NCBI GenBank assembly: GCA_900767815.1
Contig: CAAGAM010000231.1
Coordinates: 1-26,636, forward strand
Length of the DNA stretch: 26,636 nt
Source: Clostridia bacterium
GTDB lineage: Bacteria; Bacillota; Clostridia; Christensenellales; Borkfalkiaceae
Direction: 5' to 3'
Made by a program: the position numbers and the translations under genes. This document shows, in pieces, positions 16,056 through 23,552 of this stretch. Position 1 is the stretch's first letter; every line of letters starts with the position of its first letter. The notes below the pieces were generated by a model. That model worked only from the letters and a program-made list of their open reading frames with translations, made no database searches and had not been told where the DNA came from.

Positions 16056-16508
16056 TTAGTCGGGGGCGGGAATTGCAACCTCGAGATCCTCTATTTTAAC
16101 AGGTATAATCGCTATATCGGGAAGTTCGCCGTACTGATCGAAATCGACAAGTCTCATTCCGTCTATAGTCCTCGGGTCGCATATCCACCCGTCCATACCT
16201 TTATACACACCCTCGTCGGAATATCTTTTCCTGTCAACGAGAAGCCGAACTCTGGCATACTCTTTAACAGGCAAAACAACTTCTTTCCCGTTTAAATCGG
16301 TCAGCTTATCGACAACCTTCAAATCTTCTTCTCGGACATAAAAAATGCCGAGATCTTTCATTGTTTCGAAGTTTATAAAGTATACTTTTCGCCAGCCCGG
16401 TCTTTCGATTATTACGTCGAATACTCTTCCTCTTCTTCCTTTTACGATCCCGTCTTTCCTGTATTCTTCTCTGTCGGCAATCACTTCTACGATATCTAAA
16501 ACATTCAT
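16056..16508 (-). CDS. Hypothetical protein with two SH3-like repeats
   Basis: This 150-aa protein is not recognised by name. It is an internal duplication. Residues 3-66 (DIVEVIADREEYRKDGIVKG.RGRV) and 85-146 (ARVRLLVDRKRYSDEGVYKGMDGWI) align along their length. The pattern of an alternating hydrophobic strand, D-[RK]-x-x-Y, x-G-[IV]-x-K-G-x-x-G and a further strand resembles small SH3-like barrels such as the DUF4926/KOW type, an inference from pattern only. No catalytic residues, signal peptide or membrane segment are seen. It starts 17 bp after the MmcQ-like gene and is probably co-transcribed with recG. A broken paralogue follows. Part of the second repeat is nearly identical in DNA to that paralogue. 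Confidence 0.8.
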   Translation of the reverse strand: MNVLDIVEVIADREEYRKDGIVKGRRGRVFDVIIERPGWRKVYFINFETMKDLGIFYVREEDLKVVDKLTDLNGKEVVLPVKEYARVRLLVDRKRYSDEGVYKGMDGWICDPRTIDGMRLVDFDQYGELPDIAIIPVKIEDLEVAIPAPD

Positions 16509-16525
16509 TTTCCCGTCAACCTGTT

Positions 16526-16873
16526 TTATTTCGTAAGTTCGAAGCTTACGTCGAGGAGCATTTTGAGCTTGTTTTCGTCCGCCGCGCCGATTATCACCGT
16601 TATCCAGTGAGTTTTGTTCATGTGGTATGCTCTGAAAACACTTTTACCGTCCAGGAAATTATCGATCATGGCGGGTTCGCATTTCAGATTAACCACGTCG
16701 ATATTTCCGCCGTTAAGCCCGAGCTTATCCGAACCGATATTCATGATAAGCGCGAACCACTTTTTGTTCGACGGGTGCCGAAAAACCGAATTATCGGGCG
16801 AATCCGCCCAAGGGTGTTCCTCGTTTGTAACGTAATTATTTAAAATATACGAAGTAAATTCCTTTCTGTCCAT
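16526..16873 (-). CDS. MmcQ/YjbR family protein
   Basis: This 115-aa protein matches the MmcQ/YjbR family, a small CyaY-like fold sometimes called DNA-binding. Family landmarks are HPWADSPDNSVFRHPSNKKWFAL near the N-terminus, VNLKCEPAMIDNFL in the middle and YHMNKTHWITV towards the end. The function of the family is unclear. Its ATG lies one base after the recG stop codon (TGA-T-ATG), so translation is probably coupled to recG. The length is typical. Confidence 0.88.
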   Translation of the reverse strand: MDRKEFTSYILNNYVTNEEHPWADSPDNSVFRHPSNKKWFALIMNIGSDKLGLNGGNIDVVNLKCEPAMIDNFLDGKSVFRAYHMNKTHWITVIIGAADENKLKMLLDVSFELTK

Positions 16874-16874
16874 A

Positions 16875-18887
16875 TCAGTTCAGCGTTACGTCTTTAAGAC
16901 GTTCGTATTTATCCATTGCGTGCGTGCGAAGGTCGGCGAGTTCCTCGGGATGAGAAAAGGCGTCGTCGCACAGTTTTTTTGCGGAGAAAATTACCGACGG
17001 CGGGTAAACGAGATCGCCGAGGTCGTTTAAAAACCTTCCGCTCTGGCGGGTTCCCATGAAATCGCCGCTGCCGCGCATTTCGAAATCCTTTTCGGCGATT
17101 TCGAATCCGTCCGTAGACGAACATAAAACCTTAAGCCTTTCGAGCGACTTTTCGTCGTCCGAACGGGTGAAAAGGAAGCAATAGCTCTTGTCCGCGCCGC
17201 GCCCCACTCTGCCCCTGAGCTGATGAAGTTGAGAAAGCCCGAATCTTTCGGCGTTATAAATTACCATAACCGTGGCATTCGGCACGTCTATGCCGACTTC
17301 GACAACCGTCGTAGACACCAACACGTCGAAAGCTTTCGTCTTGAAATCCGCCATTATCTTCGCCTTTTCGGCGTCTTTCATCTTGCCGTGCAGAAGCCCC
17401 ACGCGAACGCCCGTAAGCTTTGCGGAAAGCTCTTCGAAAAGCTCGGTTACGCTCATGAGCGTTCCCTCTTCGTCCTCTTCGATCTTAGGGCATACGCAAA
17501 ACGCCTGATTTCCGCCCTTAACCGTATCGCGGATAAAGCCGAGCATGCCCTCGTATTTCCTTTCGGGAACGAGAAAGGTCGCGACGGGCTGTCTGTTTTT
17601 CGGCTTATCTTTTATCTCTGTTATGTCGAGATCTCCGTAAAAGATGAGCGAAACAGTCCTCGGAATGGGCGTTGCGCTCATTACGAGAACGTCGGGAATT
17701 ATTCCCTTGGCAACAAGCGCGCTTCTCTGCCCCACGCCGAAACGGTGCTGTTCGTCGCACACGCACATGGAAAGATTGAAAAATTCAACGTCGCCCTGCA
17801 AAACCGCATGCGTTCCGACGACAATCCGCGCTTCGCCCGATTTTATTTTTGCTTTGATAGCTTTCTTTTCGGCGGCTTTTATCGAACCGCTGAGAAAAAT
17901 CACTTCATATTCGGGAAAAAGCCTTGAAATTATCTTATAATTCTGCTCCGCGAGAATTTCCGTAGGCGCGAGCATTGCCGCCTGATATCCGCTTTTCACC
18001 GCGGTGTAAATCGCACACAGCGCGACCGCCGTTTTTCCGCTTCCGACGTCGCCCTGCAAAAGCCTGTTCATCGAGCGCGGGCTTGAAAGATCGGAAAAAA
18101 TGTCGTTTACGGCGTTTTTCTGCCCCTCGGTGAATTCGAAACCGAAACGCGAAATAAACTCCCGCATGTCCGCCGCCGTGCAAGAGTATTGATTTATCCT
18201 TATCTGCTGGCGATCGCCTTTTATAAACCGAAACGCGGAAACGAGGATAAAATACTCCTCTAAGGCGATGCGTTCCGCCGCGTTTTTCTGAGTTTCGGCG
18301 TCCGACGGCGCATGTACGTCGATATATGCCGTTTTTAAATTTTCGAGACCGTATTTTTTAGATAGCCTTGCGGGAATAACGCTTTTTATGTCAAGCCCGA
18401 AAATCGCCGACTTCACCGCGTCCCTCACAACCTTTTGCGTTATGTTGCCCTTAACGGTGTAAACGGGGACGATTCCTTTAAGTTTTACGTTGTTATCGAC
18501 AGGCTCGAACGTCGGATTTATTATCGACACGCCGCCGAAATCACTCTTTATTCTGCCGTAAAAAAGGTATTCTTCACCCGCCCTTAAATGGCTCATCACA
18601 TAAGGCTGATTAAACCAAACAGCCGTAAACCCGCGCAAACCCTGTTCTACGGCAACCCTTACGCACTTAAGTTTTCTTGCGGACGTGAACATTTTGGGCG
18701 CGGTCATGAGCTTACCGCAGGTTAAAACGATATCGTTGTTATAGCATTTTTCAAGCGGCGTAATCTTTCTTAAATCGAGATAATTGCGCGGAAAATGCTT
18801 TATAAGATCCTCGGGCGTGAAAATATTCATTTTTGCGAAGTCCTGCGCCCGCTTGTCGCTTATGCCTTTTATATCCGTAAGTTTCAT
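16875..18887 (-). CDS. recG: ATP-dependent DNA helicase RecG
   Basis: This 670-aa helicase reverses stalled replication forks and branch-migrates Holliday junctions. An N-terminal wedge/OB region is followed by the SF2 core: Walker A GDVGSGKT (about 281-288), DEQH box (about 377-380) followed by RFGVGQR, motif III SATPIPRT, and motifs V-VI with STTVVEVGIDVPNA and QLRGRVGRG. The C-terminal TRG motif region is present. It is slightly shorter than the usual 680-690 aa but nothing essential is missing. AGGTG lies 4 nt before the ATG. It has its own promoter and leads an operon with the MmcQ-like and SH3-repeat genes. Its place after asp23-fakA matches Bacillus yloU-yloV-recG order. Confidence 0.97.
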   Translation of the reverse strand: MKLTDIKGISDKRAQDFAKMNIFTPEDLIKHFPRNYLDLRKITPLEKCYNNDIVLTCGKLMTAPKMFTSARKLKCVRVAVEQGLRGFTAVWFNQPYVMSHLRAGEEYLFYGRIKSDFGGVSIINPTFEPVDNNVKLKGIVPVYTVKGNITQKVVRDAVKSAIFGLDIKSVIPARLSKKYGLENLKTAYIDVHAPSDAETQKNAAERIALEEYFILVSAFRFIKGDRQQIRINQYSCTAADMREFISRFGFEFTEGQKNAVNDIFSDLSSPRSMNRLLQGDVGSGKTAVALCAIYTAVKSGYQAAMLAPTEILAEQNYKIISRLFPEYEVIFLSGSIKAAEKKAIKAKIKSGEARIVVGTHAVLQGDVEFFNLSMCVCDEQHRFGVGQRSALVAKGIIPDVLVMSATPIPRTVSLIFYGDLDITEIKDKPKNRQPVATFLVPERKYEGMLGFIRDTVKGGNQAFCVCPKIEEDEEGTLMSVTELFEELSAKLTGVRVGLLHGKMKDAEKAKIMADFKTKAFDVLVSTTVVEVGIDVPNATVMVIYNAERFGLSQLHQLRGRVGRGADKSYCFLFTRSDDEKSLERLKVLCSSTDGFEIAEKDFEMRGSGDFMGTRQSGRFLNDLGDLVYPPSVIFSAKKLCDDAFSHPEELADLRTHAMDKYERLKDVTLN

Positions 18888-18914
18888 GTTTCACCTGCCC
18901 GAAAATTTTAAATA

Positions 18915-18943
18915 TTTATAGGAATAAACGATAAAAATGTAAA
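18915..18943 (-). promoter_or_regulatory. Promoter for the recG operon
   Basis: On the minus strand there is TTTACA (18938-18943), a 17-bp spacer and TATAAA (18915-18920). It begins 2 bp after the fakA terminator hairpin, so recG can be transcribed apart from fakA. Confidence 0.75.
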
Positions 18944-18945
18944 CG

Positions 18946-18983
18946 AAAAGACTTTCCGCGCCCGAAAACGAAGAAAGTCTTTT
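18946..18983 (-). terminator. Terminator after fakA
   Basis: AAAAGACTTTC (18946-18956) pairs perfectly with GAAAGTCTTTT (18973-18983) over a 16-nt loop. The T-tract follows on the minus strand. The symmetrical A/T ends could make it work both ways. Confidence 0.8.
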
Positions 18984-19013
18984 TTCGGTCGCGTCCGACC
19001 GTTTATTCCGATG

Positions 19014-20645
19014 TTATTCCAAGGAAACGATATAATAATATATCGGTTGCCCGCCGTAGAAAAGCTCGACGTCAAGCTCGGGGTATCTCTCGGCAAGCGT
19101 AGCCTGCAAAGCCGTGGCTTCCTCTTCCGTTACGTCGCTGCCGTAATAAAGATTGACGAGGCTGTGCGCGTTGTAACGAAGTTTTTCTATCAAATCGCCC
19201 GTAACTTTTGCAAGGTCCTTGCCTTTTGCGAGAACTTTTTTGTTATCGAGAGCGATAATATCGCCTTTTGTAAGCGAAAAACCGTCCACTTTCGCATTTC
19301 TTACAGCATACGTTACCATTCCCGAAGAAACGTTGTCGATTGCGTGAATCATTTCGAGGAAGTTTTCGTCCGCGGTGGCTTCGGGGTTCATCGCAAGAGC
19401 CGCGGAGATTCCCTGAGGAATACTCTTCGTCGGCACGACGTAAACTTTTTTGCCCTCAACGAGCGATTTCGATTGCTCCGCCGCAAGAATTATGTTTTTA
19501 TTGTTGGGGAAAACGAAAATGTTTTCCGCGTTGATTTTTATGATCGCGTCCGCGATGTCCTGAGCCGAGGGGTTCATAGTCTGCCCGCCCTCGATAACTC
19601 TGTCAACGTTGATGTCTTTGAAAATCGCCGCGATACCGTCGCCCGAGCAAATGGAAAGCATTCCGATTTCCTTCTTCTCGGCTTCGTATTTTTTGATAAG
19701 CTCTCTGTTCTCTTCGAGCATGTTTTCGATTTTGACTTTATCGATTTCGCCGAGCTGAAGAGCTTTTGAAAGGGCTTGCCCCGGGTTGTTGGTGTGAACG
19801 TGAACCTTAACGAACTCGAGATCGCCGATAACGAGTACGCAGTCGCCGATAGTCATAAGGTATTCCTTAAGCCTGTCGATATCCGCGAGCGTAGTCTTTT
19901 TCTTTAAGTTTATGATGAAGAATTCGGTGCAATAGCCGAACTCTATCGTTCCTAAGTTAAGTATGTCGGCATGTTCCATCGAACTGTCGGCTTTAACCTC
20001 CGGCTCCTCTATGGGCGCGCCGTCGATTTCCTCGCCGATAAGCCCTTTATACATGCCTTTATAAATGGTAAGAAGCCCCGTTCCGCCCGAGTCTACAACT
20101 CCTGCTTTTTTCAGAACGGGAAGAAGAGTCGGGGTGAGGTTTACCGCCTCTTCGCCTTTCGCTATTATTTCCTGAAAGAGAGTTTCAAAATCCTTGGTCT
20201 TTCCGCAGATAGCCGAAACGTGTTCGGAAATCATGCGGCAAACGGTAAGAATCGTTCCCTCCTTGGGCTTGGATACCGCGCTGTACGCAACGTCCGTCGC
20301 GCTCTTTAACGCTTTTGCAAACGCCTTGGTGTCGGCTTCGTTATAGTCCTTTAAAACCGAGCATATACCTCTGAAAATCTGAGAAGTTATAACGCCCGAG
20401 TTACCTCTTGCGCCGCGAAGCGCGCCCCTCGACACGCTGTCCGCAATATCGGAAAGGTTATTGCTCTTACACGATTTCATCTCCTTGACGGAAGATTGCA
20501 TCGTAAGGCTCATGTTTGTTCCAGTATCGCCGTCAGGCACGGGGAACACGTTAAGACTGTCTATATAATCTCTCGATACGTCGAGAAGTTTGGACGCAGA
20601 TAAAACCATTTTGGCAAACGTTGCGCCCTTTATTGTTTTTTGCAT
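19014..20645 (-). CDS. fakA: DAK2-domain fatty acid kinase (FakA/YloV family)
   Basis: This 543-aa protein is the likely ATP-binding kinase half of the FakA-FakB system, which phosphorylates fatty acids carried by FakB so that they enter phospholipid synthesis. The N-terminal DhaL/DAK2 domain shows NVFPVPDGDTGTNM (residues 32-45) and GARGNSGVITSQIFRG. The DSGGTGLL motif follows near 185. The C-terminal half has the YloV-type domain, ending in FYGGQPIYYYIVSLE. The GGAGG ribosome site lies 12 nt before the ATG. It starts 49 bp after asp23, the same pairing as yloU-yloV in Bacillus. No fakB (DegV) is in the window. Confidence 0.92.
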   Translation of the reverse strand: MQKTIKGATFAKMVLSASKLLDVSRDYIDSLNVFPVPDGDTGTNMSLTMQSSVKEMKSCKSNNLSDIADSVSRGALRGARGNSGVITSQIFRGICSVLKDYNEADTKAFAKALKSATDVAYSAVSKPKEGTILTVCRMISEHVSAICGKTKDFETLFQEIIAKGEEAVNLTPTLLPVLKKAGVVDSGGTGLLTIYKGMYKGLIGEEIDGAPIEEPEVKADSSMEHADILNLGTIEFGYCTEFFIINLKKKTTLADIDRLKEYLMTIGDCVLVIGDLEFVKVHVHTNNPGQALSKALQLGEIDKVKIENMLEENRELIKKYEAEKKEIGMLSICSGDGIAAIFKDINVDRVIEGGQTMNPSAQDIADAIIKINAENIFVFPNNKNIILAAEQSKSLVEGKKVYVVPTKSIPQGISAALAMNPEATADENFLEMIHAIDNVSSGMVTYAVRNAKVDGFSLTKGDIIALDNKKVLAKGKDLAKVTGDLIEKLRYNAHSLVNLYYGSDVTEEEATALQATLAERYPELDVELFYGGQPIYYYIVSLE

Positions 20646-20694
20646 TTAAAAAAGATTCCTCCGAAAACGAAAAAAGCAGCCATGAAAACCCGGC

Positions 20695-21045
20695 TCAGAG
20701 TTTTACGCCGAGTATGTTGACGTTGACCGTATCCACGATCATTCCCGTGAACTGCTCCACCTTGTATTTTACGGCTTTTTTGAGCGATTCCGCAACGGCG
20801 GAAATCGAAACGCCGAATTTAATTATAACGAATATGTCTATATAAATTCTGTCACCGGAAGTAACGACTTTAACGCCCTTGCCTCCCGTCTCTTTTTTAA
20901 GGAGCTGAGAAAAACTATCCATAAACGTCCTCGGAACCATCTCGACGATACCATAGCATTCGAGCGCCGCGTGAGCGGCAACCTTTGCGATCGCTTCATC
21001 CGATATTGAAATTTTTCCGTATGTGTTTGACGTTGTTACCGGCAT
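20695..21045 (-). CDS. Asp23/Gls24 family envelope stress protein (YloU-like)
   Basis: This 116-aa soluble protein matches the Asp23/Gls24 family: GKISISDEAIAKVAAHAALECYGIVEM at the start, then a VTSGDRIYIDIFVIIKFG strand pair and the VAESLKKAVKYKVEQFTGM helix. Family members support the cell envelope or lipid metabolism, and in Firmicutes one copy sits next to fakA. The start at 21045 (MPVTTSN) is preferred because AAGGAG lies 6 nt upstream. An upstream ATG at 21102 would overlap the -10 box. It leads the fakA operon and is divergent from rpmB. Confidence 0.93.
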   Translation of the reverse strand: MPVTTSNTYGKISISDEAIAKVAAHAALECYGIVEMVPRTFMDSFSQLLKKETGGKGVKVVTSGDRIYIDIFVIIKFGVSISAVAESLKKAVKYKVEQFTGMIVDTVNVNILGVKL

Positions 21046-21100
21046 AATGCACTCCTTATCTTGCCCGAACGTAAACTGTATGACACGTTCAAGCTTATTC

Positions 21101-21129
21101 ATTATACTATATTATGTTTTTTTTTACAA
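21101..21129 (-). promoter_or_regulatory. Promoter for asp23-fakA
   Basis: On the minus strand there is TTGTAA (21124-21129), a 17-bp spacer and TATAAT (21101-21106). Its position rules out the longer Asp23 start at 21102. Confidence 0.7.
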
Positions 21130-21199
21130 GGGTTTTTAAGTCTAAATTTGATTTTAATCTTTTTTTTCATCTTTTTTTTCGTAAATCGGCGTTATTTTG

Positions 21200-21228
21200 T
21201 TGCTTTTTATTTCCGATTGTGATATAGT
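21200..21228 (+). promoter_or_regulatory. Promoter for rpmB
   Basis: TTGCTT (21200-21205), a 17-bp spacer and TATAGT (21223-21228) give a leader of about 90 nt before rpmB, long enough for control of ribosomal protein synthesis, though no known leader structure is recognised. Confidence 0.7.
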
Positions 21229-21325
21229 ATCTATGCTTCGATTAAATCATTCGGCTATCTTTATGCCCTGAAAAGGCGCAGACGGATGTTTGATCAGATA
21301 CATATCAGTAATTTGGAGGTGCAAT

Positions 21326-21514
21326 ATGTCGAGAGTTTGCAGCGTTTGCGGAAAAGCTAAATTATCCGGCAATCAGGTCAGCCACAGTAACCGTAAGACC
21401 CCGCGTTCTTACAATGCAAACGTTCAGAAAGTTAGAGTTGTAAACGACGGCGTCGTTACTTCTGAATACGTTTGCGCTCGTTGCCTTAAAAGCAATAAAG
21501 TTGAAAGAGCGTAA
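21326..21514 (+). CDS. rpmB: 50S ribosomal protein L28
   Basis: This 62-aa ribosomal protein is of the zinc-ribbon form, with CSVCGK at C5/C8 and CARC near residue 51-54. SHSNRKTPRSYNANVQKVRV is the characteristic L28 core. The start at 21326 is set by GGAGGTG 5 nt upstream; an in-frame ATG 36 bp earlier lacks a ribosome site and would add residues not found in L28. It has a promoter at 21200-21228 and a tight terminator at 21535-21558. Confidence 0.97.
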   Translation: MSRVCSVCGKAKLSGNQVSHSNRKTPRSYNANVQKVRVVNDGVVTSEYVCARCLKSNKVERA

Positions 21515-21534
21515 TAATAAATTTCAACAAACAG

Positions 21535-21558
21535 CGGCGTCCTTTTTTAAGGACGCCG
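21535..21558 (+). terminator. Rho-independent terminator after rpmB
   Basis: CGGCGTCCTT (21535-21544) pairs perfectly with AAGGACGCCG (21549-21558) over a TTTT loop, followed by TTTCTCT. Confidence 0.92.
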
Positions 21559-21587
21559 TTTCTCTGCCATAAAACTGTTTTATAATT

Positions 21588-22097
21588 ATGTTATTTAAAC
21601 GCCGTTATATTACGCCCGAGGGATTTGACGATTTGATAATGATTTCGGACGGAAAAAAACTTACGGGGCTAGTATTTGCGGGATCTGAATACGCGCGTAA
21701 GCCTTCCCTTACGCAAAACGAAACGTCTCTCCCTATTTTCGATAACACGCGAAAATGGTTAGACGAATATTTCGGCGGCAGAATCCCATCTTTCACGCCC
21801 GAATTCGATATTTCTTCGCTCACCCCTTTTCAGCAACGGGTTGCCGCGCTGACGCTCGAAATTCCTTACGGAAAGACGGCGACTTACGGCGAAATCGCAG
21901 ACATAATAGCCGCGGAACGCGGCATAACGAAAATGTCGTCGAGAGCCGTGGGCGGTGCTGTCGGGAAAAATCCGATATGCATAATTATCCCATGCCACAG
22001 AGTTCTGGGCGCAAACGGCGCGATAACGGGCTACGGCGGCGGGATATCGAACAAAATCGCCCTTTTGAACATCGAAAAAATTCCGTACAGACTTTAA
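21588..22097 (+). CDS. ogt: Methylated-DNA--protein-cysteine methyltransferase
   Basis: This 169-aa suicide enzyme removes methyl groups from O6-methylguanine in DNA. The acceptor cysteine is C136 in IIPCHRVLGANG. Further family motifs are TPFQQRVAALTLEIPYGKTATYGEIA, the Arg-bearing SSRAVGGAVGKNP that flips and holds the base, and the GYGGG loop. The N-terminal half is an Ogt-type domain. There is no ribosome site before the ATG. TATAAT (21581-21586) ends one base before it, so the true start or its mode of translation is uncertain; the first residues still align with the family. It follows the rpmB terminator closely and converges with the TetR gene. Confidence 0.94.
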   Translation: MLFKRRYITPEGFDDLIMISDGKKLTGLVFAGSEYARKPSLTQNETSLPIFDNTRKWLDEYFGGRIPSFTPEFDISSLTPFQQRVAALTLEIPYGKTATYGEIADIIAAERGITKMSSRAVGGAVGKNPICIIIPCHRVLGANGAITGYGGGISNKIALLNIEKIPYRL

Positions 22098-22116
22098 TAT
22101 GCGTCAAACCGACAAA

Positions 22117-22162
22117 AGCCGCTTAATTTTTTTGGCATTTCTGCCGAAAAAATTAAGCGGCT
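22117..22162 (+). terminator. Bidirectional terminator between ogt and the TetR gene
   Basis: AGCCGCTTAATTTTTT (22117-22132) pairs with AAAAAATTAAGCGGCT (22147-22162), extended by GGCA/TGCC at the loop. T-rich tails follow on both strands. Confidence 0.9.
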
Positions 22163-22192
22163 CGCTTTTTACGTAACCGAATACGCCGGATA

Positions 22193-22879
22193 TTAAGAAT
22201 TAAATTTAAAATCGAAATTCATTTCGAGAGCGGCGAAGAGCTTGTCGAGAACGGATTTTGCCGTTTTCACCATATCGAAACTCTCGAGCATTCCGAAGAT
22301 TTCGCGTTGCTCTTCTTTCGGCACGTTGTATACGCTGAGCGACATTTCCAAAAATCTTTTTACCTTCTTCTGCAACGTAAAATATACGTCGCCCGGGTGA
22401 GCCATAAACGCTCTCATCATGCCCGCCGAGCCGATTTCGCATTCGTAAAAATCGCTGTCGCTCCAATCGGGATTATAACTTTTGAAAATCCGGACAAGTT
22501 CCGCCGCCGTTTTACCGTATATATATTCCGCGAGGTGCGGGACGGAATACACTTCGACGTAAATTTCGCGAATATTTTCGTTAAGCTCGGTTATCGCAAG
22601 CTGAATAGCCGTTTCCATAGCGTAAACGTATACGGGCGGGAATTTATCCGCGCCGATTCCTCGAGCCATAGCGAACTGATTGTCGAACATAAACGAAATG
22701 AGTTCGAACAAAACGCCGTCTTTCGTTTTAAAAATATTCTGAAACGTACCCGAAGATACGTCGGCTTCCCTGATAATGTCAAGCATCGTCGTCGCCTTGA
22801 AGCCTTTTTCTATAAACATCTGCACGCATACCATAAGTATGCGTTTTTTCGGATCTTTAACTTCGTTTCTTGTTACCAT
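22193..22879 (-). CDS. TetR/AcrR family transcriptional regulator
   Basis: This 228-aa repressor-type protein has a TetR N-terminal helix-turn-helix at about residues 10-55: KKRILMVCVQMFIEKGFKAT, then MLDIIREADVSSGTFQNIFKTKDGVL. The remaining 170 residues are an alpha-helical ligand-binding and dimer domain with no recognisable ligand. The start at 22879 (MVTRNEV) is chosen because AGAAGG lies just upstream and the extra N-terminal residues of a longer reading are not TetR-like; the spacing is short, so the start is less certain. It lies downstream of the PH-like membrane pair but is separated by a terminator. What it controls is not visible. Confidence 0.88.
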   Translation of the reverse strand: MVTRNEVKDPKKRILMVCVQMFIEKGFKATTMLDIIREADVSSGTFQNIFKTKDGVLFELISFMFDNQFAMARGIGADKFPPVYVYAMETAIQLAITELNENIREIYVEVYSVPHLAEYIYGKTAAELVRIFKSYNPDWSDSDFYECEIGSAGMMRAFMAHPGDVYFTLQKKVKRFLEMSLSVYNVPKEEQREIFGMLESFDMVKTAKSVLDKLFAALEMNFDFKFNS

Positions 22880-22908
22880 ATGCCTTCTGCCGTTAAATTC
22901 ATTATAAA

Positions 22909-22957
22909 AAATTCCGAAACAAATCCGCATGATAAGGGCGAGTCCGTTTCGGAATTT
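22909..22957 (-). terminator. Terminator of the membrane-pair operon, upstream of the TetR gene
   Basis: On the minus strand AAATTCCGAAAC (from 22957) pairs perfectly with GTTTCGGAATTT (to 22909) over a 25-nt loop and runs into TTTTTTATAAT. A -10-like TATAAT (22901-22906) directly after the T-tract may start the TetR gene, so the palindrome could also be an operator. Confidence 0.7.
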
Positions 22958-22982
22958 CGTATGCCGTAAAATGCTTTCCGAA

Positions 22983-23552
22983 TTATTTTACGTCTTTGTT
23001 TTTATAGTCTAAAATAAGCGCGCCTATCTCGTTGAGCATGCGTTCCGCAACGTCTTTATCGACTTTGATTTTAAGCTTTTCGATTTTGTTGTTCGGTTTA
23101 ACTCCGTTCGCGCTGAAACTGAGCATTTCGTAAACCGGTTGGCGCGACCTTATTTCGAGCTGAGCGGAAGCGCCGCTCGTCTTTAACGCGACGATCATCG
23201 CAACAACGCCAAGAACAAACGTAACGATACCGAGAACGGTCGGTATCAAAAACCAGTACGCGTCGGTAAATCTGCTCCACACAACCCCGCCGACAACCAA
23301 TATAACGCTTAACGCGAACATTATCATCGTGAGGCCGAAATCCTTTTTATAGCTGTCGTAATCGGTCGCTATATAATCGGCATGATCGAGCGGCATTTCG
23401 TCTCTTACAAACGTTCTTTCGCCGATTTCCTGAGAGATTATTCTTCTGTCGGTTATGATTACGCTATGCATTACCGCGTCTTTTTTCGACCCTGCGGAAG
23501 CATAGTCGTATTGCTTTATAAGAACTTCGTCTTTAGCCAATATCGTTTCCAT
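22983..23552 (-). CDS. Membrane protein with PH-like N-terminal region (second of pair)
   Basis: This 189-aa protein has an N-terminal soluble region with IITDRRIIS (32-40), the [TN]-[DN]-[KR]-R pattern common in bacterial PH-like domains. Two membrane helices follow at about 72-92 and 100-123, then a soluble tail of about 65 residues (IRSRQPVYEMLSF and a charged end). No family name is recognised. GGAGGGG lies 7 nt before its ATG, inside the end of the upstream gene; the two reading frames overlap by 20 bp. Its layout mirrors its neighbour, so the pair probably arose by duplication and may form a complex. It is co-transcribed from 24343-24371. Confidence 0.75.
   Translation of the reverse strand: METILAKDEVLIKQYDYASAGSKKDAVMHSVIITDRRIISQEIGERTFVRDEMPLDHADYIATDYDSYKKDFGLTMIMFALSVILVVGGVVWSRFTDAYWFLIPTVLGIVTFVLGVVAMIVALKTSGASAQLEIRSRQPVYEMLSFSANGVKPNNKIEKLKIKVDKDVAERMLNEIGALILDYKNKDVK

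Noticed and set aside
19011..19769. Plus-strand ORF opposite fakA
   Set aside because: Low-complexity Phe/Val/Arg composition, no start signal, and full overlap with a clear gene.
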